A stretch of 64,000 nt of DNA from CAIKBL01 sp050247235. GTDB taxonomy: Bacteria; Pseudomonadota; Gammaproteobacteria; Ga0077536. Location: assembly GCA_050247235.1 (NCBI GenBank), contig JBFWUN010000001.1, positions 1-64,000 on the forward strand, written 5' to 3'. Under the pieces are notes generated by a model, which made no database searches, was not told the origin of the DNA, and was given only the letters and a program-made list of their open reading frames with translations. This document shows positions 52,577-61,341 of this stretch, one piece after another (the stretch's first letter is position 1; every line of letters starts with the position of its first letter). The translations under genes and the position numbers were made by a program.

Positions 52577-53761
52577 ATGCATGAACGTACGCTGCGCGGT
52601 CTGACCGCCATCGCCGGCATCGGCGAAACCCCGTATTACCGTCATGGCCAATCGCCGGACAGCGAGTTCAAGCTGGCGCTGAAGGCGGTCGTCGCCGCGT
52701 GCGCGGACGCGGGTATCAGCCCACACGACGTGGATGGCTTCGCGTCTTATGGCAACGACCGATCGGAAGCCGGCCGGCTGGCAGCCGCGCTCGGTATCCG
52801 CGAACTGCGCTTCTCGAACATGTTCTGGGGCGGCGGGGGCGGCGGCGTATGCGGGGCGATCGGCAACGCCGCGGCCGCGGTGGCGACCGGCATGGCCGAC
52901 TGCGTCGTGGCATTCCGCTCGCTGGCGCAAGGTCAGTACCAGCGGTACGGTCGGAGCAGCGGCGCCACCGTCGCGCACGGCGACGACGCGTTCGCGCAGC
53001 CCTACGGCGTGATCTCGCCGGCCCAGCGTTTCGCGATGAAAGTCACGCGCTTCATGCACGATCACGGAATCCGTCACGACGCGCTGCGGGCGATTTCGCT
53101 CGCGTGCTACCACCACGCACAGACGAATCCGAACGCGGTGATGCGTGGAAAGCCGCTCGATGCCGCGAAGTATGACGCTTCGCGCTGGATCATCGAACCG
53201 TTCTTCCGGCTCTACGACTGCTGCCAGGAGAACGATGGCGCGGCCGCGGTGATCGTGACGTCGGCGGAACGGGCGCGCGACCTGAAGCAGACCCCCGTCT
53301 ACCTGATGGCGTGCGCGCAAGGCTGCGAAACGCGCAGCGCCGCTCCCGTGCACAACATGCCGAACTACGCGAGCAGCCATTTCACCCAGCTGGCACCACG
53401 TCTGTACGCGATGGCGGGCATGTCGCCGACGGACATGCACGTCGTGCAGTGCTACGAGAACTTTACCGGTGGCGTACTGATGAGCCTGGTCGAACACGGG
53501 ATGGTAAAGCCTGACGAGGCGAACGAGATGCTCGTGCTGGACAACCTCCTCGCGCCGGATGGCCGGATGCCGCTCAACACGAGCGGCGGTAATCTCGCGG
53601 AGTGCTACATGCACGGACTCGAACTGGTGCATGAGGCGGTGCGCCAGATCCGCGGCGCCGCGGTGAACCAGGTACGACGACACGACACCGCCATCATCAT
53701 GGGGGGGCCGATGGTCACACCGGTCAGTTCCCTGATCCTGGGCTCGGAGGCGACACTATGA
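52577..53761 (+). CDS. Thiolase-fold protein resembling the Ltp2 side-chain aldolase
   Basis: Thiolase superfamily, SCP-x/Ltp2 branch. The nucleophile Cys of thiolases is absent: that position reads RFSNMFWGGGGGGVCG. The HEAF His motif is replaced by YENF with Tyr293, and the third motif is NTSGGNLAECYMHG with Tyr344. These tyrosines match the two catalytic tyrosines reported for Ltp2, which performs retro-aldol cleavage of a steroid side-chain beta-hydroxyacyl-CoA. 394 residues. A start at the ATG 52577 follows AGGAAG. Its stop overlaps the DUF35 start by 4 bp, as expected for obligate partners. Confidence 0.85.
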   Translation: MHERTLRGLTAIAGIGETPYYRHGQSPDSEFKLALKAVVAACADAGISPHDVDGFASYGNDRSEAGRLAAALGIRELRFSNMFWGGGGGGVCGAIGNAAAAVATGMADCVVAFRSLAQGQYQRYGRSSGATVAHGDDAFAQPYGVISPAQRFAMKVTRFMHDHGIRHDALRAISLACYHHAQTNPNAVMRGKPLDAAKYDASRWIIEPFFRLYDCCQENDGAAAVIVTSAERARDLKQTPVYLMACAQGCETRSAAPVHNMPNYASSHFTQLAPRLYAMAGMSPTDMHVVQCYENFTGGVLMSLVEHGMVKPDEANEMLVLDNLLAPDGRMPLNTSGGNLAECYMHGLELVHEAVRQIRGAAVNQVRRHDTAIIMGGPMVTPVSSLILGSEATL

Positions 53762-54204
53762 ACACCGGGTATCTCCCCGACGGTCTGCCCCGTCCGGGCA
53801 GTGGCCCCGACGGGCTCGCAGAACCGTACTGGCAAGGCACGCGTGAGGGTCGCCTGCGGATCCAGCGCTGTGCCGGCTGCGGCGCCTGGCAGTGGGGCCC
53901 GGAGTGGATCTGCCATCGCTGCCATTCGTTCGATCTCGCGTGGACGGAGATCGCGGGTCGCGGCCGCATCTACAGCTACGAACGTCCGCACCACCCGGTG
54001 CATGCGGCGCTCGACGGACATGGTCCGTACCTCGTGGTGCTGGTCGAACTGCCGGCCTGCGGAAGCGTCCGCATGCTCGGCAACCTGCTGGGGGATCCGC
54101 GCCAGGAGGTGCGTATCGGTGCCGAAGTCGCGGCGGTGTTCGAGCCGCACGACACGGCCGACCCGCCGTACACGCTCGTGCAGTGGCGTCTGGTCGACGC
54201 CTGA
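53758..54204 (+). CDS. DUF35 OB-fold protein with zinc ribbon
   Basis: Acyl-CoA-associated OB-fold protein. The rubredoxin-like zinc ribbon has Cys38, Cys41, Cys52 and Cys55 (QRCAGCGAWQWGPEWICHRC), followed by the OB-fold with GRGRIYSYERPHHPV and GPYLVVLVELP. 148 residues, a stand-alone DUF35 rather than a MaoC-DUF35 fusion. In steroid catabolism such proteins form an essential complex with Ltp2-type aldolases, and the ATGA overlap with the upstream gene supports that partnership here. Confidence 0.9.
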   Translation: MNTGYLPDGLPRPGSGPDGLAEPYWQGTREGRLRIQRCAGCGAWQWGPEWICHRCHSFDLAWTEIAGRGRIYSYERPHHPVHAALDGHGPYLVVLVELPACGSVRMLGNLLGDPRQEVRIGAEVAAVFEPHDTADPPYTLVQWRLVDA

Positions 54205-54290
54205 ACGCGTTCCGTCCCGTCACGACAATCGCGTGGCGGCGCGGACTCGTCGCGCGTGCCTGCTGATTTCACCAGCCTGGGAGTGCATCG

Positions 54291-55358
54291 ATGGAATTCT
54301 CTCTGATCCTCGCCACCGCCGCCGACAGCTGGAAAGTGGCGCAGCGCGCCGAGTCGCTCGGTTTCGACGCAATCTGGTTCGAGGACAGCCAGATGGTGGC
54401 GGCTGATCCATTCGTCGCAATGGCGGCGGCCGCGATGCAGACGCGGCGTATCCGGCTCGGCACCGGCGTGTGCATTCCTTCCAACCGCATTCCGCCCGTC
54501 ACCGCGAACATGCTCGCGACATTGAACGCGCTCGCGCCGGGGCGCATCGACTGGGGTGTCGGCACCGGCTTCTCCGCGCGTCGCGCGATGGGGCTGCCCG
54601 CGCTCGGCGTGCGCACGCTCGAACGCAACATCGAAACCGTGCAGGGCCTGCTCGCCGGAGAAACCGTGGAATGCACGTTCGGATCGACGACCCGCCCGAT
54701 CCGGTTCCTGAATCCTGAGCGCGATCTCGTGAACACGCGCGACCCGATCCCGTGTCACGTGGCGGCCAACGGACCGCGGGCACGTGACGTGGCCGCGCGC
54801 ACCGGGAGCCACTGGATCGCGATTTACGCGAATGACGGGCAGGCCGCTGCCGATCTCACGGCGATGGACGCCGCGTACCGTGCCGCAGGGCGGAATCCCG
54901 GAGAGTATCGCAAGACCATCTTCACGTTTGGTGCGCTGGTGCGCGATGGCGAGACCTACGACTCCCCGCGCGTGCGCGCGCAGGCCGGCCCCACCAGCGC
55001 GATGGTGCTGCACAACCTGATGGAGACCCAGTACGGAGATCTCGGGACCGGCGGCATCGGGGACGAGCAGCTGCTCGCCGCGTACCGGGCGCTCTACGCC
55101 GCATACACGCCCGCCGACGCGCGCTACCTGACTTTGCATCGCGGCCACGCGCTGTTCCTGCGCGAGGACGAGGCGCCGCTGATCGATGGCGAGTTTATTC
55201 GCCAGGTGTCCTGTTCGGGCACGCTCGACGAGCTCGTCGCGAGAGTGCGTGCGCTGCGGGATCTCGGCTACACCGGGGTCAGTTTCCTGGTACTGCCGCA
55301 TCTCACGGACAGCCTGGACGACTGGGCACGCGTGAAGGAGCGCGTCGAATCCGGTTGA
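54291..55358 (+). CDS. LLM-class flavin-dependent oxidoreductase
   Basis: Luciferase-like TIM-barrel enzyme using FMN or F420. It starts MEFSLILATAADSWKVAQRA with LGFDAIWFEDSQ. The barrel shows RIRLGTGVCIP, NALAPGRIDWGVGTGF and GVRTLERNIETVQGLL, then IPCHVAANGPRARDVAART. The C-terminus has LDELVARVRALRDLGYTGV. 355 residues. The pattern is of the MSMEG/F420 and alkanal monooxygenase-like groups, and the cofactor cannot be decided. It lies 86 bp after the DUF35 gene. Confidence 0.87.
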   Translation: MEFSLILATAADSWKVAQRAESLGFDAIWFEDSQMVAADPFVAMAAAAMQTRRIRLGTGVCIPSNRIPPVTANMLATLNALAPGRIDWGVGTGFSARRAMGLPALGVRTLERNIETVQGLLAGETVECTFGSTTRPIRFLNPERDLVNTRDPIPCHVAANGPRARDVAARTGSHWIAIYANDGQAAADLTAMDAAYRAAGRNPGEYRKTIFTFGALVRDGETYDSPRVRAQAGPTSAMVLHNLMETQYGDLGTGGIGDEQLLAAYRALYAAYTPADARYLTLHRGHALFLREDEAPLIDGEFIRQVSCSGTLDELVARVRALRDLGYTGVSFLVLPHLTDSLDDWARVKERVESG

Positions 55359-55455
55359 CAGGACAACCGCTTCCGCCGATCTTCAGGTCGCCCCTCGGGT
55401 TCCGTCCGGCGCCACGTGCGCCGCGTGTCCCCCCTTCGCCACGACGGAGGTCCTG

Positions 55456-58167
55456 ATGCCGCTGGTCATCGGATTCGAAGACGCGGACGCCACCGATCTT
55501 CGGAAGGTCGGCGGCAAAGCCTCCAGCCTCGGCCGCCTGGTGAACCACGGGTTTCCCGTGCCGCCCGGGTTCAGCGTGAGCACCGAAGCGCACGACCGGT
55601 TCCTCGCCACCAGGGATCTCGCGACGCGCATTCACGCGCGCGTCGCCGCCCTCGACTTCGACGACGCGCCGGCGCTCGAACGGCGCACCGCGGAGATCCG
55701 CGCGGAAATCGCCGCGACCCCGCTACCCCCTGAAATCGCCGAGGCAGTCGGCAACGCGTACCGCGCCCTCGGCGAGGATGCCTACGTTGCGGTCCGCTCG
55801 TCCGGGACGGCGGAAGATCTCGAGCAGGCTTCGTTCGCCGGCATGTACGACACCTACCTCGATGTCCGCGGCCTGCCGGACCTGCTCGATGCTGTCCGGC
55901 GCTGCTGGGCATCGATGTGGACCGCGCGGGTGAGCGCCTACCGTCACCAGCTCGGGTTCGATGGTGAGGCGGAGCGCCTCGCGGTGGTGATCCAGTGCAT
56001 GCTCGAGCCCGATGCCGCGGGCGTGATGTTCACGGCAAACCCGCTGACTGCGCGCACCGACGAGATCGTGCTGAACGCGAGCTGGGGACTCGGCGAAGCC
56101 GTGGTGTCCGGCGCGGTGAACCCGGACACGTACGTGCTGGACCGCAACACGCTCGTGCTGAAATCGTTCACCTGCGGCGGCAAGGAACGCCGGATCACGC
56201 GCGACCGCACCGCCGGGCGCGGCACGCGCGAGGACCTCACGCCAGACCACGCGCGCGGCACACCATCGCTGAGCGAAACCGAGGCGCGCCAGCTCGCCGG
56301 CATCGGGCGCGAGATCATGGCGCGCTACGACGGCCTCCCGCAGGACATCGAATGGGCGCGCTGCGATGATCGCTTCCACATCCTGCAGGCCCGCCCCGTG
56401 ACCGGCGTCGAGTTCACGTGGGACGAGGACGTGGACGGCTGGCAGACTGCCCCGGATGATCCGGACACCACGTGGACCTACACCTGGTCCGAGATGTACT
56501 GGACGGGCGGCATCTCGCCGCTGTTCTATTCCTGCCGGGCGTACGAATGTTTTCTGAACTACGCGCGCTTCGCCCGGTTGTTCGGCTTCCGAAACATCAC
56601 GAACGTGCGCTGGCATCGCTACCGCCGGGCGACCGCGTACTTCAGTGCGGACGCCGAGCGGTCATGGCTTATCCAGCAGTGGCCGGGTGCGCTGCGCGAC
56701 GTGACGAACATCCCGCCTGCGTGGCAGCCGGAGTTCACTGCCGTGCCCGTGTCGTGGTGGGGTCTCGCGCGCATGTGGCTGCGCGTACACGTACTCGCGC
56801 CCCGGTTCGGCGTGACGCGCTGGTTCGCGACCACGTATGACTATCTCGACAACCGCACTGCTGAAGCCGACGGCCCCACCCCCGAACAGCTGCAGGCAAT
56901 GGACCTCGAAACGCTGATCGCCACCGCCGAAACGCGGATCGCGTTCGTCGACGAGTGGTACACCACGCTGTGGCCGCCGTTCTTCTTCTATGCGACCGGC
57001 GCGCTCGGCGCGCTCGCGAAGATCCTCGAACACTGGGTCGGCGACGACGGGCCGCGGCACTTCCAGGACCTGATTGCCGGCATTCCCGGCAACCAGGCCG
57101 CGCTGGAAGGCGAGGCGCTGTTCGAACTCGCCGAGCGAATCCGCTCGGATGCAACGCTGCGGACACTGTTCGAAGCACATCCCGGCGCAGCGTTCTTCGA
57201 GGCGGTGCGCGCCGGCACAGCGCCCTCCGTGCAGGCGTTCGCGGCAGCCTACGCGGAATTCCTTCACGCGCATGGACACCGTGGTCACCAGGATCGCGAC
57301 TTCTACTACGACCGGCGGATCGAGAATCCGGCGCTCGACTACGACGCGCTGCGGCAGCTGCTGAACACGGAAAACCCTGTGCACCCGGCGCTGCTGATGG
57401 CGCGCCTGGTGCGCAGACGCGAAGAGATCACTGCAGAGATCGCCGCACGACTCCGCCGTCGCGCGTTCGGCGCCCTGCGCGAAAAAGTGTTCCGCTTCGT
57501 CGCCGACTACTGCGTGCGCTTCCTGAAGTATCGCGATGACGAGCGCCATTATCTCGACAGGCTCACTTACGGCAAGAAGAAGGTCTTCCTCGAGATCGGT
57601 CGGCGGATGCGCTCGGAAGGGCTGATCGAGGAACCGGACGACTTCTGGTTCCTCGCGCGACACGAGCTCTACGACTACCTGCGCGGCTACGCGCCCGTCG
57701 CGTTGTGCAAGGCAAAGATGGAAGCGCGCAAACGGGTGTTCCATCGTCGCAACGCGCGGCTGGAACCCACGCCGACGTGGATCCGGCACGACTTGCCGGT
57801 GGATCTCTCGCTCACACCCGCCGGCGTGGAGGACCTGCCGGAGGGCACCTTGGTCGGCATCGCCACGAGTCACGGCATCGCGACTGGCGTCGCCCGTATC
57901 GTGCCGCAGCTCAATCAGATCGGACGCGTGCAGAACGGGGACATCCTCGTGTGCAACAGCACGGATCCGGGCTGGATGTCGGTCTTCCCGAAGATCCGCG
58001 GTCTCGTGCTCGAGACCGGCGGCATGCTGGCGCACGGGGCATGCCTGTCCCGCGAGTACGGCATCCCGGCCGTGCAGGTGCGGGACGCGATGCGGCAGAT
58101 CCCGGACGCGGTGCCGGTGACGGTCGATGGCAACGCCGCCCGCGTGTATCCGGCAGCGACGGCCTGA
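55456..58167 (+). CDS. Rifampicin phosphotransferase-like dikinase (PEP-utilizing enzyme)
   Basis: ATP-dependent dikinase of the PEP synthase superfamily. The N-terminal ATP-grasp (about 1-325) has VGGKASSLGRLVNHGFPVPPG, VAVRSSGTAEDLEQASFAG, GVMFTANPLTA, WGLGEAVVSGAVNPDTYV and QDIEWARCDDRFHILQARPV. A large middle region (about 330-780) has few known motifs. The swivelling phosphohistidine domain is at the very C-terminus with His860 in TGGMLAHGACLSREYGIPAV. No PEP-binding TIM barrel follows. That order, and the GGMLxHGA signature, are those of rifampicin phosphotransferase, not PEP synthase. 903 residues; ATG 55456 with GGAGG ahead. Acceptor substrate unknown. Confidence 0.87.
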   Translation: MPLVIGFEDADATDLRKVGGKASSLGRLVNHGFPVPPGFSVSTEAHDRFLATRDLATRIHARVAALDFDDAPALERRTAEIRAEIAATPLPPEIAEAVGNAYRALGEDAYVAVRSSGTAEDLEQASFAGMYDTYLDVRGLPDLLDAVRRCWASMWTARVSAYRHQLGFDGEAERLAVVIQCMLEPDAAGVMFTANPLTARTDEIVLNASWGLGEAVVSGAVNPDTYVLDRNTLVLKSFTCGGKERRITRDRTAGRGTREDLTPDHARGTPSLSETEARQLAGIGREIMARYDGLPQDIEWARCDDRFHILQARPVTGVEFTWDEDVDGWQTAPDDPDTTWTYTWSEMYWTGGISPLFYSCRAYECFLNYARFARLFGFRNITNVRWHRYRRATAYFSADAERSWLIQQWPGALRDVTNIPPAWQPEFTAVPVSWWGLARMWLRVHVLAPRFGVTRWFATTYDYLDNRTAEADGPTPEQLQAMDLETLIATAETRIAFVDEWYTTLWPPFFFYATGALGALAKILEHWVGDDGPRHFQDLIAGIPGNQAALEGEALFELAERIRSDATLRTLFEAHPGAAFFEAVRAGTAPSVQAFAAAYAEFLHAHGHRGHQDRDFYYDRRIENPALDYDALRQLLNTENPVHPALLMARLVRRREEITAEIAARLRRRAFGALREKVFRFVADYCVRFLKYRDDERHYLDRLTYGKKKVFLEIGRRMRSEGLIEEPDDFWFLARHELYDYLRGYAPVALCKAKMEARKRVFHRRNARLEPTPTWIRHDLPVDLSLTPAGVEDLPEGTLVGIATSHGIATGVARIVPQLNQIGRVQNGDILVCNSTDPGWMSVFPKIRGLVLETGGMLAHGACLSREYGIPAVQVRDAMRQIPDAVPVTVDGNAARVYPAATA

Positions 58168-58176
58168 CAGGCTCCG

Positions 58177-58995
58177 ATGGCGCCCCCTGTCCGACTCCAC
58201 CGGCTGTTTCAGCGCGATGGGCGTTGTCTGATCCTTTCCTTCGATCATGGCTTGTTCGGCGAACCGTCCTGGCTCGACGGCCTGCGCGATCTGCCGGCGA
58301 TCGTCCGTGCGCACGCGGCGGAAGTGCCGGACGGGATGACGCTGCCCACCGGTGGCGCGCGCCTGCTGCAGGACATCGCGGACCGGACCAGGCCGGCCCT
58401 CCTGCTGCGCGCCGACACGACCAACGCGTACCTCGCTGCGCGTGCAGGCCCGCTGTACGACCTGCCGGTCGCGGACGCGGTACGGCGCGCCGTCGCGCTG
58501 GACGCCGTGTGCGTGGTGTCCTCGCTGCTGACGTTCCCCGGCCAGCCCGGACTCACCCGCGACTGCTGCACGAATCTCGACGCGTTGCGCGCGCAGTGCG
58601 ACCTGTCCGGCATGCCACTGATGATCGAGATCCTCGCGATGACGGACAACGCCGGCGTGCCGCTCGTCGATTGCCGCGCCGAGTCCATCGCGCCGCTCGT
58701 ACGGCTCGCGGTGGAACTCGGCGCCGACGTGATCAAGGCCGATCCACCCGCACCGGCGACGGACTTCGCGCGGCTCGTCGACGTCGCCGCGGGGATCCCG
58801 CTCATCGCGAGCGGCGGCCTCAAGGCCCCGGACCGCGAAATCCTGCAGCGCACGGCCACGCTGATCGCCGTCGGCGCCCGCGGCATCGCGTACGGACGCA
58901 ACGTGATGTGGGCCGACCGGCCCACCGCGATGACGCGCGCGCTCGCGCGCATCGTGCACGGAACACCGCCGTTCGACTGGGACGCGGTCTACTGA
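58177..58995 (+). CDS. DhnA/LsrF-like class I aldolase
   Basis: TIM-barrel Schiff-base aldolase of the DeoC/FbaB/LsrF group. It shows the N-terminal LILSFDHGLFGEPSW, the putative Schiff-base Lys187 in GADVIKADPPAP, the phosphate-binding type loop PLIASGGLKAPDREIL and GARGIAYGRNVMWADRP. 272 residues. Family members usually act on phosphorylated sugars or, for LsrF, on a phosphorylated C5 compound with CoA. It starts 9 bp after the dikinase stop, so the two are very likely co-translated, which suggests a phosphorylated substrate made by that dikinase. Confidence 0.85.
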   Translation: MAPPVRLHRLFQRDGRCLILSFDHGLFGEPSWLDGLRDLPAIVRAHAAEVPDGMTLPTGGARLLQDIADRTRPALLLRADTTNAYLAARAGPLYDLPVADAVRRAVALDAVCVVSSLLTFPGQPGLTRDCCTNLDALRAQCDLSGMPLMIEILAMTDNAGVPLVDCRAESIAPLVRLAVELGADVIKADPPAPATDFARLVDVAAGIPLIASGGLKAPDREILQRTATLIAVGARGIAYGRNVMWADRPTAMTRALARIVHGTPPFDWDAVY

Positions 58996-59174
58996 GCCGT
59001 GCACGCGGGCAACGCCAGCGCGGTTCCGCGCTTCCTTAATCCCGGTCAAGATCCCGGCGTGCGGGCGGGTGCCCAATAGGGGCCGTGAGGCGCGCGGTCG
59101 CGCACCCGCGCCGCACATGACATCGTGGCGACCGCGGCGCACGGTCCGCACGCGGCATTTCGAGGGGACGGCTG

Positions 59175-60692
59175 ATGCACTGGACGACTGACATCGCGAT
59201 CATCGGCAGCGGATTCGGCGGCGCGTTCGCCGCGCACGTACTCACGGAAACCGGGCTGCGCGTCACCTTGCTGGAGCGTGGGCCCTGGCGGGACACGCTG
59301 CCCGTGCGTTCGATGGGGATCCCCGAGCGCGCACCCTTGCCGCGCGGCGTGGGCATGTTCTCCGGGCTGCTGCGCACACTCGGTGCCAACGCGTGGCTGC
59401 CGGAGGCAATGTGCCTGAACCGCCATGGCCTGTTCGAGTTCTACCTCGCGGAGGGGGTGCGCATCGCGTGCTCATCGGGCGTCGGGGGTGGCAGTCACGT
59501 GTGGTCCGGAGCCACCGTGCGCCCGCTCGTACCGGGCTACTGGGAAGACCATGCGCCGGGGATCTCGAACGACGCGATGGAGCGTCACTACCTGCAGGCC
59601 ATCGACGTGCTGGAGGCGGTCCGCCCCACTCCCGAACATCGCATTCCGAACCTCGCGGCCGTCCGCTTCCGGGATTCGGACGTGCTCGCACCGCTGCCGC
59701 CAGCACCCGACGCGCGGCTGGCCTATGCCCTGCCGGCCGACCCCGCGCATCCGCGTTCGCGCACCACCGCCGCAGGTGTCAGCCGCAGGGAAGTGGACTA
59801 CCGGCGCGGCGACGACGGCTTCCTCGGCTCGCCGGCCGGCGGCAAGGCCACCCTGGATGCCGCGTGTCTTGCAGGCGCGCTGCAGCGCGGCCTCGCGGTG
59901 TACGACCTCTGCGAAGTGACAGCGCTCGCCAGTCGTGACGACGGCGGCCGGCCGCATCATCGCGTGACCTTCACCGATCTGCGCAGCGGACGCGAGGACA
60001 CGCTCGACGCGGCGTACGTGGTTCTCGGCGCCGGCACCTTGAACACCTTGCGGCTCCTGCTGAAAAGCGCCGCGCGCGGACATCTCCGTCCGATGCCCGC
60101 GCTCGGCCGCCGGTTCGGCACCAACGGGGACCTGTTCGGTTTCTGGGACTGGAACGATCCGGCGCTCGATCTCGGGGTCGGGCTCCCGACCGCGGGCGGG
60201 GTAAAGCTCCGCGACGATCCGGATCCGCCCGTGATCGGCGGCGGCGGCTGGCCCAGCGTGGACGCCTACCCGTTGCCGCGCTGGCTGCGCACGCGGATCC
60301 GGCGCGGGTCGTTCATCGCCGGCATGGGCGAGGATGCGATGGATGGCCGCGTGTCCCTGCGCGGCGAGCGCCTGCACGTCGCGTTCGATCCCGCGCACAG
60401 CCCTATCTTCGCGCGGCTGCGCCGGACGTTCGAGGCGATGGGCCAGCGCACGGGACGCCGCATCTGCTGTCCGCGCGTGCCGATCACGGTGCACCCGATG
60501 GGCGGCGCCTGTCTCGGCGCCGACGCTGAACATGGCGTCGTCGATGCCCGCGGCGAGGTGTTCGGCAATCCGGGACTGTACGTGGTGGATGCCGCCGCCC
60601 TGCCGCGCGCGCCGGGCGGGCCCCCGTCGCTGGCGATCGCAGGCTGGGCACTGCATGTCGCGCACGGCCTCGCCGCGCACGTTGCGGGGTAG
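59175..60692 (+). CDS. GMC-family FAD-dependent oxidoreductase (sterol oxidase-like)
   Basis: Flavoprotein alcohol oxidase or dehydrogenase. The FAD motif GSGFGG lies at residues 11-16 and a GVGGGSHVWSGA flavin loop is near 98-109. The C-terminal signature has HPMGGACLGADAEHGVVDAR, NPGLYVVDAAALPRAPGG and PPSLAIAGWALHVA. The HPxGG...GVVD order is that of cholesterol oxidase-like GMC enzymes. 505 residues, no signal peptide. The ATG at 59175 directly precedes the FAD strand. It is separated from the aldolase by 179 bp, so a separate promoter is possible. Confidence 0.87.
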   Translation: MHWTTDIAIIGSGFGGAFAAHVLTETGLRVTLLERGPWRDTLPVRSMGIPERAPLPRGVGMFSGLLRTLGANAWLPEAMCLNRHGLFEFYLAEGVRIACSSGVGGGSHVWSGATVRPLVPGYWEDHAPGISNDAMERHYLQAIDVLEAVRPTPEHRIPNLAAVRFRDSDVLAPLPPAPDARLAYALPADPAHPRSRTTAAGVSRREVDYRRGDDGFLGSPAGGKATLDAACLAGALQRGLAVYDLCEVTALASRDDGGRPHHRVTFTDLRSGREDTLDAAYVVLGAGTLNTLRLLLKSAARGHLRPMPALGRRFGTNGDLFGFWDWNDPALDLGVGLPTAGGVKLRDDPDPPVIGGGGWPSVDAYPLPRWLRTRIRRGSFIAGMGEDAMDGRVSLRGERLHVAFDPAHSPIFARLRRTFEAMGQRTGRRICCPRVPITVHPMGGACLGADAEHGVVDARGEVFGNPGLYVVDAAALPRAPGGPPSLAIAGWALHVAHGLAAHVAG

Positions 60693-60854
60693 CGACACGG
60701 GCGCGCGCACACGCGGTACCACGTGCTGCACCGCGGGCTACCCCCGGGCTGCGTGCCACGCGCCGGGATGCTAACGTGCCGCGGCGGCACCGCGGGATTC
60801 CGCGTATGCCGTACATGAATCCGCAGGTGACCGCCGCTCCGGAGTTCCAGGACG

Positions 60855-61334
60855 ATGCACGCGCGCTCTCCCTTCGAACAGTCCCATGACATCGCGCAGC
60901 TGCTCGCCCGCTACGCGCACTGCATCGACGACGACCGGCTGGAAGAGTGGCCGGATTTTTTCACGGACGCGTGCGACTACCGCGTGGTGACCCGCGACAA
61001 TGTCGACCGCGGGCTGCCGCTCGCGGCGATTGCCTGTCACTCCCGGGGGATGCTGCAGGATCGCGTCGTCTCGCTGCGGCACGCGAATGTCTACGAGAAG
61101 CATCGTTATCGTCACCTCGTGTCGAACGTGCTGATCGACTCGGCCGGTGAGACATTGCGCGTGCGCAGCAGCTTCGCGGTCTACCGCACACGCACGAACG
61201 GCGCGAGCGATGTCTTCCTCGTGGGAATGTACGACGATGAAATCGTCGCCGCCGAGGGCGGCTGGAAGTTCCGCCGCCGGACCGTCATCTGCGACACCTC
61301 CCGTGTCGACACCTTGCTCGTCACCCCGCTGTGA
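60855..61334 (+). CDS. Ring-hydroxylating oxygenase, small (beta) subunit
   Basis: NTF2-fold beta subunit of a Rieske non-heme iron oxygenase, structural partner of the alpha subunit. It has the typical helical start HDIAQLLARYAHCIDDDRLEEW, FFTDACDYRVVTRDN, RHANVYEKHRYRHLVSNVLI and GGWKFRRRTVICDTSRVDTL. 159 residues. It lies 7 bp before the alpha gene, in the beta-then-alpha order, which is less common. Confidence 0.9.
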   Translation: MHARSPFEQSHDIAQLLARYAHCIDDDRLEEWPDFFTDACDYRVVTRDNVDRGLPLAAIACHSRGMLQDRVVSLRHANVYEKHRYRHLVSNVLIDSAGETLRVRSSFAVYRTRTNGASDVFLVGMYDDEIVAAEGGWKFRRRTVICDTSRVDTLLVTPL

Positions 61335-61341
61335 GATCGCC

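Noticed and set aside
52577..53761. Acetyl-CoA C-acetyltransferase (FadA/PhaA-type thiolase)
   Set aside because: The nucleophilic Cys and the HEAF His are absent and are replaced by a Gly-rich stretch and YENF, which excludes ordinary thiolysis.
55456..58167. Calling this gene phosphoenolpyruvate synthase (ppsA)
   Set aside because: The His domain is at the C-terminus and no PEP-binding TIM barrel follows, so the domain order is that of RPH-type dikinases.
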